7,565 bases of DNA. It comes from Chitinophagaceae bacterium. Its GTDB lineage: Bacteria > Bacteroidota > Bacteroidia > Chitinophagales > Chitinophagaceae. Positions 1 through 6,280 of the stretch are shown in pieces (within the stretch, counting starts at the first letter, position 1; every line of letters starts with the position of its first letter). The translations under genes and the position numbers were made by a program. The stretch covers positions 1 through 7,565 of the forward strand of contig JAJAZO010000088.1 in NCBI GenBank assembly GCA_026785745.1, given 5' to 3'. The notes under the pieces are model-generated. The model saw nothing but the letters and a program-made list of their open reading frames with translations, did no database searches and was not told the DNA's origin.

Positions 1-326
1 AAAGCTTTGCTGCCTTCTAACTGGGCACCGTTTTTATCCGGGCCAATTACATCTACATTTTTTAAAGCGGGGTTGCTGATAATAAAATCGGTGATACCTT
101 TTACCAAGGGTTCTTCCGGGCCAACAATAACAAGGTCAATCTTTTTATCTATACAAGCTTGTTCGATAGCCTCAAAATCGGTAACACTAAAAGACAGGTT
201 AGTACCACATTGCGCCGTGCCGGGATTACCCGGAGCAATAAAGAGTCTTTCGCATAGGTGGCTTTGAGAAAGTTTCCATGCAAATGCATGTTCTCTGCCG
301 CCGGAGCCTAATAAAAGGATGTGCAT
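1..326 (-). CDS. purD: Phosphoribosylamine-glycine ligase (GAR synthetase), N-terminal part, cut by the window edge
   Basis: PurD joins 5-phosphoribosylamine and glycine using ATP to give glycinamide ribonucleotide, the second step of de novo purine synthesis, in the cytoplasm. Translated from the ATG whose complement is 324-326, the protein begins MHILLLGSGGREHAFAWKL, the typical GARS N-terminal domain start with the glycine-rich GSGGREHA loop at residues 7-14. The conserved APGNPGTA follows at about residues 31-38, then DLVIVGPEEPLVKGI at about 66-80 and a GPDKNGAQLEGSKA segment near residue 108, which in the family leads into the ATP-grasp part. Only about 108 of the usual 420-430 residues are inside the window; no frameshift or stop occurs in them. 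The gene is divergent from the transporter genes and shares a 141-bp spacer with them. The family assignment is secure; the integrity of the rest cannot be judged. Confidence 0.95.
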   Translation of the reverse strand, partial: MHILLLGSGGREHAFAWKLSQSHLCERLFIAPGNPGTAQCGTNLSFSVTDFEAIEQACIDKKIDLVIVGPEEPLVKGITDFIISNPALKNVDVIGPDKNGAQLEGSKA

Positions 327-374
327 AGTTGGGTTACTGAATTCTAACGTATTATGAATATTGGGTGAATGCGT

Positions 375-382
375 TAAAGATA
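375..382 (-). promoter_or_regulatory. Possible -7 box of the purD promoter
   Basis: On the minus strand this reads TATCTTTA, one base away from the Bacteroidota -7 consensus TAnnTTTG, and lies 49 bases before the purD ATG, which would leave a leader of roughly 40 bases. I find no clear TTTG -33 box at the expected distance upstream, so the call rests on one box only. Confidence 0.3.
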
Positions 383-395
383 GCCCGAAAAAAAT

Positions 396-423
396 TTTGG
401 GTGACTAAATTTCTGTATTTTGG
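396..423 (+). promoter_or_regulatory. Possible promoter of POT transporter copy 1
   Basis: TTTG at 396-399 is followed after 16 bases by TATTTTGG at 416-423. This resembles the Bacteroidota pattern TTTG - about 19 bases - TAnnTTTG, with a short spacer and one mismatch in the -7 box. A start of transcription near 430 would give a leader of about 40 bases before the ATG at 468. If the box is real it also argues against the alternative TTG start at 420, which lies inside it. TTTTGG followed by KTG occurs twice here (395-403 and 418-426), so the match may partly reflect a small direct repeat. Confidence 0.35.
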
Positions 424-467
424 TTGCTCTAACGAAGGACTCTGATTTATCAACTAAAAAAAGATTT

Positions 468-2240
468 ATGAATCAACCTGCAAAAATCGGCAAACACCCC
501 AAGGGGCTAATGGTTTTATTCTTTACTGAAATGTGGGAACGATTTGGCTACTACCTGATGGTAGGTATTTTGTTTCTGTACTTAACAGACACTACAACCG
601 GGGGAAAAGAAATGTCGAGAGGTATGGGGGTAGATGTGGTAGGCACCTTTATTGCGTTGGTTTATTTGACCCCATTCATAGGGGGACTTATTGCTGACAG
701 ATACCTTGGTTATCTAAAATCAATTTTTATTGGCGGTTCTTTGATGGCTGCTGGCTATTTAGGGTTGTCGCTTCCTGGAGATACTGCTATGTATGTTTCT
801 TTGGGTCTTATCATCGTCGGAAACGGTTTCTTCAAACCCAATATTTCAACGCTGCTGGGTAATATGTATAATAAGGAAGAATTAAAACCATTAAAAGATA
901 ATGCTTACAACATTTTCTATATGGGCATTAATATCGGTGCATTGGTGTGCAACTTTGTGGCTGCCTATCTCCGCAATAATTATGGATGGGGTTATGCATT
1001 CGCAGCAGCAGGTGTAGGGCTTATCATTGGATTGATATGGCTTGCTATTAAGATAAAACATGTAAAAGAAGCTGATATCAAAAGACCCATGCAGGAAGGC
1101 GACATGCCTATTTCAAAAATATTTGGTTCGGTGTTCCTGCCAATGATTGTGTTTGGAATTGTAGGCTGGATAATTCCCGGAAATCTTTTTAACTCTGACT
1201 CAAACGATGCTTTCATTTTTGCCTGCATTCCTGTAATATTTTTTTATGTAAATCTGTGGCGAAAAGGAAATGCAGAAGATTAAAAAGGAGTTGGGGCGTT
1301 ATTATTCATATTCACTGTCTCAATAATTTTCTGGACCATCTATAATCAAAACTCAACCGGTCTTACTATTTGGGCAGAAACCCACACAGACAGACAAATA
1401 TCATCTGTACTGGAAAAGCCAGCCAGTAGTGTGGACATGGTGCAACGTATAACCTCAGACCCCCGTGAAGTGGGGCAAGTAGACCATTACTTAAGAGCTG
1501 TTACTGATAAAAGTAAGGTCGTAAAAAATGATACCGTATTTACAATTTCAACATCAAAAGATAATAAGCCAGACACCGCAATAAAGGTTTATGGCATTAC
1601 TGCAAATGGAAACAAGATAGACCTAAAAACAAAAATAGTACAAGTAGTGGGAGTTGACCCTTATCTGAACAATCTACCGAAAGATAAATGGCCGGCTCAA
1701 GGACAGGAGTTGAAACTCATGAATGCCGAACTTTATCAATCTATCAATCCATTCTTTATTGTTATCCTAACTCCAATTGTAATTGGTTTTTTTGTATTTC
1801 TTGCAAGAAGAAAAAGAGAAGTGTCCACTATGAGCAAATTCGGATATGCATTAATAGTATCAGGGCTTAGTGCACTGGTAATGGTATTCGCAGTAATGTC
1901 TGTTCCGAATATTTATCTCTTTAAAACAGGTGGCATCTGGTTGGTAATGACATATTTTGTTTTCACCATCAGTGAAATTTGTTTAAGCCCGATAGGTTTG
2001 TCGTTAGTCTCTAAATTATCTCCGCCCCGGTTAACAGCATTAATGATGGGCGGCTGGTTCCTATCAACTTCCCTGGGTGGTAAAGTTGCTGGTGTGATGG
2101 CCAGCTTCTGGGATAAAATCCCCGACAAGAGAATTTTCTTTGGTATTATAACTATTGCAGCCATACTAGGGGGCTTATTAATATTCAGCCGTATTAAATC
2201 ACTGAATAAGGTTGTGAAAGACAAAACTGGTTCAGTATAA
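468..2240 (+). pseudogene. Proton-coupled oligopeptide transporter (POT/PTR2, MFS), copy 1, interrupted by an in-frame TAA
   Basis: The intact form would be an inner-membrane di/tripeptide-proton symporter of about 590 residues. Codon 272 (1281-1283) is TAA. Before it lie the N-terminal bundle with the proton-coupling motif ExxERFxYY (EMWERFGYY, residues 21-29), the PTR2 signature GGLIADRYLGY (72-82), the helix-4 lysine in FFKPN (K123), FYMGINIGALV (150-160), and the two extra bacterial helices (about 218-236 and 248-263). After the stop the same frame stays open to 2240 and encodes helix 7 (about 276-292), an extracytoplasmic insert of about 115 residues, and helices 8-12 with the helix-10 glutamate in SEICLSP (near 503) and MGGWFLSTS. 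The next gene aligns residue for residue across the stop, with R269 opposite the TAA, so this is a substitution and not a frameshift. The next usable in-frame starts (GTG 1431, ATG 1437) would miss helix 7. I start at ATG 468 because the family N-terminus KHPKGL follows directly; TTG 420 is a weaker alternative. A sequencing error cannot be excluded. Confidence 0.85.
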
Positions 2241-2257
2241 AATAATTGACCGTTTCT

Positions 2258-2290
2258 AAAAAGGTGGCTTTCCAGCCACCTTTTTTATTT
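2258..2290 (+). terminator. Rho-independent terminator after POT copy 1
   Basis: A hairpin has a perfect 12-bp stem: AAAAAGGTGGCT (2258-2269) pairs with AGCCACCTTTTT (2274-2285) around a TTCC loop, followed by a T-rich run to 2290. It sits 18 bases after the stop of copy 1. The A-run on the left arm means it could also stop transcription on the minus strand. It indicates that copy 1 and copy 2 are transcribed separately. Confidence 0.9.
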
Positions 2291-2317
2291 GCCCTAATGC
2301 CAATTTTCCTATCTTGA
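2288..2317 (+). promoter_or_regulatory. Likely promoter of POT transporter copy 2
   Basis: TTTG at 2288-2291 and TATCTTGA at 2310-2317 are 18 bases apart, close to the Bacteroidota arrangement TTTG - about 19 bases - TAnnTTTG. The -7 box begins 27 bases before the ATG, so the leader would be short. It lies directly after the terminator of the preceding gene, where an independent promoter is required. The -7 region lies in TTTCCTATCTT, which recurs upstream of the OPT gene. Confidence 0.45.
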
Positions 2318-2336
2318 AATCTTAAACACTCTGATT

Positions 2337-3986
2337 ATGTGGAAGAAACATCCTAAGGCTTTGCCCTTTCTTTTCTTTTCTGAAATGTGGGAACGATTTG
2401 GCTACTACCTGATGATTGGAATTTTTACACTGTACCTGAAAGATTCTGTTGATGGCTTTAATATGGATGAAAAAGATTCTGCCAGTTTGTACGGCACTTT
2501 CATCGCCCTGGTATTCTTCACTCCTTTCTTGGGTGGTTTAATTGCTGACCGGTACCTTGGTTATCGCCGTTCCATTATTCTCGGTGGGTTACTGATGGGT
2601 GTTGGTTATTGTATGATGGGTATCCACAACGAAACAATGTTATACGTTGCCATGTCATTGGTAATTATTGGCAATGGTTTTTTTAAACCCAACATATCTA
2701 CGCTGCTGGGCAATGTTTATTCCACGCCTCAGCACCTGCACCAAAAAGACGAAGGGTATAATATCTTTTACATGGGTATAAATATCGGCGCCTTTGTCTG
2801 TAATTTTTTTGGCGCCGCTTTATACACCACAATAGGTTGGGGGGCTGCCTTTGCAGCTGCCGGTGTTGGAATGTTTATTGGCGTTATTACTTTTATTACC
2901 GGAACAAAACATTATAAACAGTATGATGTAAGAAAACCATTGCAACCGGGTGATATGCCACTATGGAAAATTTTGGCATTAGTTATTTTACCATCTATCG
3001 CTTTTGGTGTTATTGGCTGGTTTATAAAAGGAACTCAAGGATTTATTTTTGATTCCAACTCTACCGATGCTTTCATTTTTGCATGTATTCCTGTACTGAT
3101 ATTTTATGCTGTATTATTGATAAGAAGCAGCAAAGACGAACGGCCTGCTATGGGTGCCATGCTTTCTATTTTTGCTGTGGTGATTCTGTTCTGGGCCATC
3201 TTCAAACAAAATGGCTCTGCATTGAATACCTGGGCCAGCCGTTATACAGATAGAGCTGTGACCGGAGCAACTGGTAACCTTTTAGCCACGTTCAAACAAA
3301 CTGACAAACCAGCTAATACAACTTATAAATTAGACAGTGTTGTAAAATTAGATAATCAGTTCCGTAAGATTAAAGTAGATGGAAAAGAAATCAAAGAACT
3401 GAGCTATCCATCATATTTTATTAATATACCAATAGATAAACTTCCAAAAGAAGGCGAAGTAGTAAAAGCTTGGCTTCCCAGCCTTAGCCAATCCATCAAC
3501 CCGTTTTGGGTGATTGTATTAACACCGTTGATTGTTGCTTTCTTTACCTGGCTTCGCCGAAAAGGCAAAGAACCAAGCACCCCAACAAAAATTGCTTTTG
3601 GCTTATTAATATCTGCCTTATCCGTTTTGGTAATGATAGCTGCTGTAAAAGTCGGGAATAATGGTGCAGAAAAAGTAAGTGTATGGTGGCTGATTGGCAG
3701 CTATGGTGTTGTAACGATTGGTGAATTGTTCCTCAGCCCGATGGGATTATCGCTTGTTTCCAAACTAAGCCCCGTAAGAATTACATCCTTAATGATGGGT
3801 GGCTGGTTCTTGTCAACTTCTATCGGTAATAAACTTAGCGGCATTCTTGCCAGTAAATGGGATGAGTACGACAATAAAGCCAGCTACTTCTGGCTGAACT
3901 TTATTTTACTGGCGGCAGCGGCCGTATTCCTGTTTATACTATTACGCTGGCTTAATAAAGTGATGAAAGAGAAAGGGGTGAATTAA
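2337..3986 (+). CDS. Proton-coupled oligopeptide transporter (POT/PTR2 family, MFS), copy 2, intact
   Basis: This 549-residue inner-membrane protein is expected to import di- and tripeptides with protons. Visible family marks are ExxERFxYY at residues 16-24 (EMWERFGYY, proton and peptide coupling in helix 1), GGLIADRYLGYRRS (66-79), FFKPNISTLLGN (115-126, with the helix-4 lysine K117), FYMGINIGAFV (144-154), the helix-7 segment around ILFWAIFKQNGSALNTW (283-299), GELFLSPMGLSLVSKLSP (462-479, helix-10 glutamate E463) and MGGWFLSTSIGNKLSG (487-502). By eye there are about 14 membrane segments: 6 + 6 plus the two extra helices of bacterial POTs (about 212-230 and 245-262). A hydrophilic insert of about 80 residues (306-386) lies between helices 7 and 8, outside the cytoplasm. 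It starts at the first ATG after the terminator, with KHPKAL right at the N-terminus. It is a tandem paralog of the broken gene upstream and probably carries the POT activity of this locus. Exact substrate range cannot be read from the sequence. Confidence 0.93.
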   Translation: MWKKHPKALPFLFFSEMWERFGYYLMIGIFTLYLKDSVDGFNMDEKDSASLYGTFIALVFFTPFLGGLIADRYLGYRRSIILGGLLMGVGYCMMGIHNETMLYVAMSLVIIGNGFFKPNISTLLGNVYSTPQHLHQKDEGYNIFYMGINIGAFVCNFFGAALYTTIGWGAAFAAAGVGMFIGVITFITGTKHYKQYDVRKPLQPGDMPLWKILALVILPSIAFGVIGWFIKGTQGFIFDSNSTDAFIFACIPVLIFYAVLLIRSSKDERPAMGAMLSIFAVVILFWAIFKQNGSALNTWASRYTDRAVTGATGNLLATFKQTDKPANTTYKLDSVVKLDNQFRKIKVDGKEIKELSYPSYFINIPIDKLPKEGEVVKAWLPSLSQSINPFWVIVLTPLIVAFFTWLRRKGKEPSTPTKIAFGLLISALSVLVMIAAVKVGNNGAEKVSVWWLIGSYGVVTIGELFLSPMGLSLVSKLSPVRITSLMMGGWFLSTSIGNKLSGILASKWDEYDNKASYFWLNFILLAAAAVFLFILLRWLNKVMKEKGVN

Positions 3987-4080
3987 AAAAAGCTACGGGT
4001 AGTGAGTTACTAGATTGTAGTCATTGATACTGGAAGTAGTAATTCTAAATAAAGATTATTACGCTTTAAAGAATTATCAT

Positions 4081-4115
4081 CTATTAACTATTCGCTATTA
4101 TCTATTTCCTATCTT
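4081..4115 (+). repeat. Degenerate 7-bp tandem repeat (consensus CTATTnn), five units
   Basis: Five consecutive heptamers in exact register all begin with CTAT, four of them with CTATT: CTATTAA, CTATTCG, CTATTAT, CTATTTC, then CTATCTT. The array ends 23 bases before the OPT start codon. A second 7-bp-period array sharing the unit GCTATTA (here 4094-4100) lies at the right end of the window. The earlier part of the spacer (about 3991-4039) shows a much weaker hint of the same period. No function is assigned. Confidence 0.75.
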
Positions 4116-4117
4116 CC
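4105..4117 (+). promoter_or_regulatory. Possible -7 box of the OPT gene, overlapping the heptamer repeat
   Basis: TATCTTCC at 4110-4117 is a partial match to TAnnTTTG, about 29 bases before the ATG. Its context TTTCCTATCTT (4105-4115) is identical to that at 2305-2315 before POT copy 2, at nearly the same distance from the start codon. No TTTG -33 box is seen at the usual spacing, and the sequence is also explained by the heptamer repeat, so this is tentative. Confidence 0.3.
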
Positions 4118-4138
4118 CATTAACAAAAAACTACTGCT

Positions 4139-6208
4139 ATGGCCGAACAACAAAACAATTTCAAACCCTTTGTACCTGCTGAAACAAAAATGGCAGAGTT
4201 AACGGTTAAATCTATTATAACCGGTGCCATATTTGGAATCATCTTTGGAGCTTCTACTGTTTATCTTGCATTGAAAGCAGGGTTAACAGTTTCTGCCTCC
4301 ATTCCTATAGCTGTTATCGCCATCACATTGGGCAGAAGGTTTTTGAAAACTACCATCCTTGAAAATAATATTATACAGACAACCGGCTCAGCGGGAGAAA
4401 GTATTGCAGCGGGAGTTGTGTTTACATTACCAGGATTTTTATTTTTATCTAACCCGGATAGTGCCAATTTCTTTAATTATTTCACCATATTAATATTAGC
4501 CATCTTCGGTGGTATACTTGGAACCTTGATGATGATTCCGCTACGTCGCTCACTAATAGTACAGGAACATGCCACTTTACCATATCCCGAAGGAACAGCT
4601 TGTGCCTCGGTACTAAAGGCCGGTGAAAAAGGCGGCGATTTTGCAAAGACAGCTTTTATGGGTCTTGGATTTGCATTTGCTTATGCAATGCTGCAAAAAA
4701 TATTTCATGTAATTAAAGAAGTGCCTGATTTTGCCACCCGGCAAACAAATAAAATTTTTCCGTCTGCCAAAGTGAGTGGTGAGATAACCCCTGAATACAT
4801 GGGAGTTGGTTATATTATCGGGCCAAAAATTGCCGGTGTACTGGTAGCCGGTGGTGTGTTGAGTTGGTTTGTGCTGATACCGCTTCTTTCTTCTGTTGTA
4901 AGTGCAGATGTTATTGCTGCACAATTGCATAAACTTGGTTACATAACTGATCTTGCAAAACCGGGGCCGGGTAATGCCGGTAGCTGGGATCCGGTAACTC
5001 ATAATTTCGGCGACTGGTCATCGGCTGTCTACCGGGCTTATATAAGACAAATAGGTGCCGGTGCTGTAGCCGCCGGTGGTTTTATCACACTGATAAAAAC
5101 TATTCCCACTATCATTTCTTCTTTCAGAGGAAGTATTGGCTCACTGAAAAAAAGTGATGGTGGAGTAAAGACCGATGTGCCAAGAACAGAAAAAGACCTT
5201 TCCATGAAAGTGGTTGGCATTGGCAGCCTTGTGCTGCTGGCTGTAATTGCGTTGATGCCGGGCACACTTATTCCCGGAGCTAATATCGGAAGCAAGTTGT
5301 TATTAGGTTTATTAGTTATCATCTTCGGTGCATTCTTTGTTACGGTATCATCAAGAATAGTTGGCATTATCGGTTCGTCCAATAATCCGATCAGCGGAAT
5401 GACGATTGCAACATTATTGGGAACCTGTCTGATTTTTATAGCCGTGAAATGGACAGGCCATGTTTATGAACCTATGGCTCTTGTTGTTGGCGGTATGATT
5501 TGTATTGCCGCTGCAAATGCCGGAGCAACATCACAAGATTTAAAAACCGGTTATCTCGTTGGTGCCACTCCAAAATATCAGCAGATAGCTTTGTTTGTTG
5601 GTGTTATTGTTTCATCACTGGCTATTGGTGCCACCATTAAAATTTTGGATACCCCAACAGCAGCAATGGCTGCCCAGGGAATTGAACATGCCATTGGTAC
5701 TGATACTTATCCGGCACCACAGGGAACATTAATGGCCACATTGATAAAAGGTATTCTTTCTTTCAATCTCGACTGGCAGTTTGTATTAGTAGGAGTTTTC
5801 ATTGCTATTGTAATGGAGCTTTGCGGTATAAAAGCATTGAGTTTTGCAATCGGTATTTATCTGCCGCTGTCAACTACACTTCCCATTTTTATTGGCGGTG
5901 CTATCAGGGGTGTGGTTGAGTGGAGGCAGAAAAAGAAAAACATCAAGGTATCTGCTGAAGAAGAAGATTTGGGTAAGGGCAATTTATTTGCCACCGGCTT
6001 AGTAGCTGGTGGTGCATTGGCCGGAGTGCTGGTCGCCATTCTGTCTTCTATTCCAAGTGTTAATAGCAGCCTTGGCAAAGTAAATGCTGAACATGGGTTG
6101 ACACAGGGATTAGGCGGCGAAGGATATAAATGGCTTGGTGTTGCATTCTTCGTATTGATGGGATATATACTTTATAAAATTGCAACAAAGAAGACGAAGG
6201 AAATATAA
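4139..6208 (+). CDS. OPT-family oligopeptide transporter
   Basis: This 689-residue polytopic inner-membrane protein belongs to the OPT superfamily, bacterial branch (the type described by TIGR00733), whose members are predicted to take up oligopeptides or metal-peptide complexes; it is unrelated to the POT proteins upstream. Family segments in order: ELTVKSIITGAIFG (20-33) and VYLALKAGLTVSASIP (41-56); ENNIIQTTGSAGESIAAG (75-92); LPYPEGTACASVL (147-159); SRIVGIIGSSNNPISGMT (405-422); NAGATSQDLKTGYLVGATP (460-478); PAPQGTLMATLIKGIL (525-540); and GIYLPLSTTLPIFIGGAIRG (572-591). About 14-16 hydrophobic segments are visible, with a lysine-rich cytoplasmic-looking tail (ATKKTKEI). The length suits the family and no motif is broken. 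The ATG at 4139 is chosen because the N-terminus FVPAETKMAELT matches the family pattern. It is 152 bp from POT copy 2, with repeats between them, so it may be its own unit. Peptide uptake is the family-based expectation; the true substrate is not visible. Confidence 0.93.
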   Translation: MAEQQNNFKPFVPAETKMAELTVKSIITGAIFGIIFGASTVYLALKAGLTVSASIPIAVIAITLGRRFLKTTILENNIIQTTGSAGESIAAGVVFTLPGFLFLSNPDSANFFNYFTILILAIFGGILGTLMMIPLRRSLIVQEHATLPYPEGTACASVLKAGEKGGDFAKTAFMGLGFAFAYAMLQKIFHVIKEVPDFATRQTNKIFPSAKVSGEITPEYMGVGYIIGPKIAGVLVAGGVLSWFVLIPLLSSVVSADVIAAQLHKLGYITDLAKPGPGNAGSWDPVTHNFGDWSSAVYRAYIRQIGAGAVAAGGFITLIKTIPTIISSFRGSIGSLKKSDGGVKTDVPRTEKDLSMKVVGIGSLVLLAVIALMPGTLIPGANIGSKLLLGLLVIIFGAFFVTVSSRIVGIIGSSNNPISGMTIATLLGTCLIFIAVKWTGHVYEPMALVVGGMICIAAANAGATSQDLKTGYLVGATPKYQQIALFVGVIVSSLAIGATIKILDTPTAAMAAQGIEHAIGTDTYPAPQGTLMATLIKGILSFNLDWQFVLVGVFIAIVMELCGIKALSFAIGIYLPLSTTLPIFIGGAIRGVVEWRQKKKNIKVSAEEEDLGKGNLFATGLVAGGALAGVLVAILSSIPSVNSSLGKVNAEHGLTQGLGGEGYKWLGVAFFVLMGYILYKIATKKTKEI

Positions 6209-6223
6209 ATACATTATTCTTAC

Positions 6224-6263
6224 ACAAAGGCCACGAAGTAGATAATCTCTTCTTGGCCTTTGT
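6224..6263. terminator. Hairpin between convergent OPT and DUF1501 genes, possible two-way terminator
   Basis: ACAAAGGCCA (6224-6233) pairs perfectly with TGGCCTTTGT (6254-6263). After one mismatch, GAAG (6235-6238) pairs with CTTC (6249-6252), leaving a 10-base loop. The position, 15 bases after the OPT stop and 17 bases beyond the DUF1501 stop, suits a terminator for both genes. Neither strand has a strong T-run after the stem, so efficiency by the intrinsic mechanism is doubtful. Confidence 0.6.
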
Positions 6264-6280
6264 TATGATGTAGAAAATAT

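Noticed and set aside
7..267. Plus-strand open frame of 86 codons at the left edge
   Set aside because: It is the antisense of purD, whose minus-strand translation matches the GARS N-terminal domain clearly.
420..467. TTG at 420 as the start of POT copy 1, giving 16 extra residues
   Set aside because: The extra residues do not look like a POT N-terminus, the TTG lies within a promoter-like box, and ATG 468 gives an N-terminus like that of the paralog.
1284..1293. AAAGGAG directly after the premature stop, looking like a ribosome binding site for restarting translation of the second half
   Set aside because: It is ordinary coding sequence (Lys-Gly-Val) in the ancestral frame, the nearby TTG at 1291 is out of frame, and the nearest in-frame starts (GTG 1431, ATG 1437) are about 140 bases away and would omit helix 7.
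1260..1300. A frameshift or programmed frameshift as the cause of the split POT gene
   Set aside because: The open frames on both sides of the stop are the same frame and align collinearly with the paralog, so only a substitution (or paired indels) fits.
4040..4076. AT-rich hairpin after POT copy 2 (TAATTCT with AGAATTA, inner TAAAG with CTTTA)
   Set aside because: The stem is A/T-rich with an uneven internal bulge and no following T-run, so it is not a credible terminator and could be chance in AT-rich DNA.
4613..5002. Minus-strand open frame of 129 codons inside the OPT gene, and similar antisense frames at 992-1228, 1913-2224, 5038-5382 and 5857-6078
   Set aside because: They lie opposite strongly conserved coding sequence, have no recognisable domain, and are shadows of the real genes.
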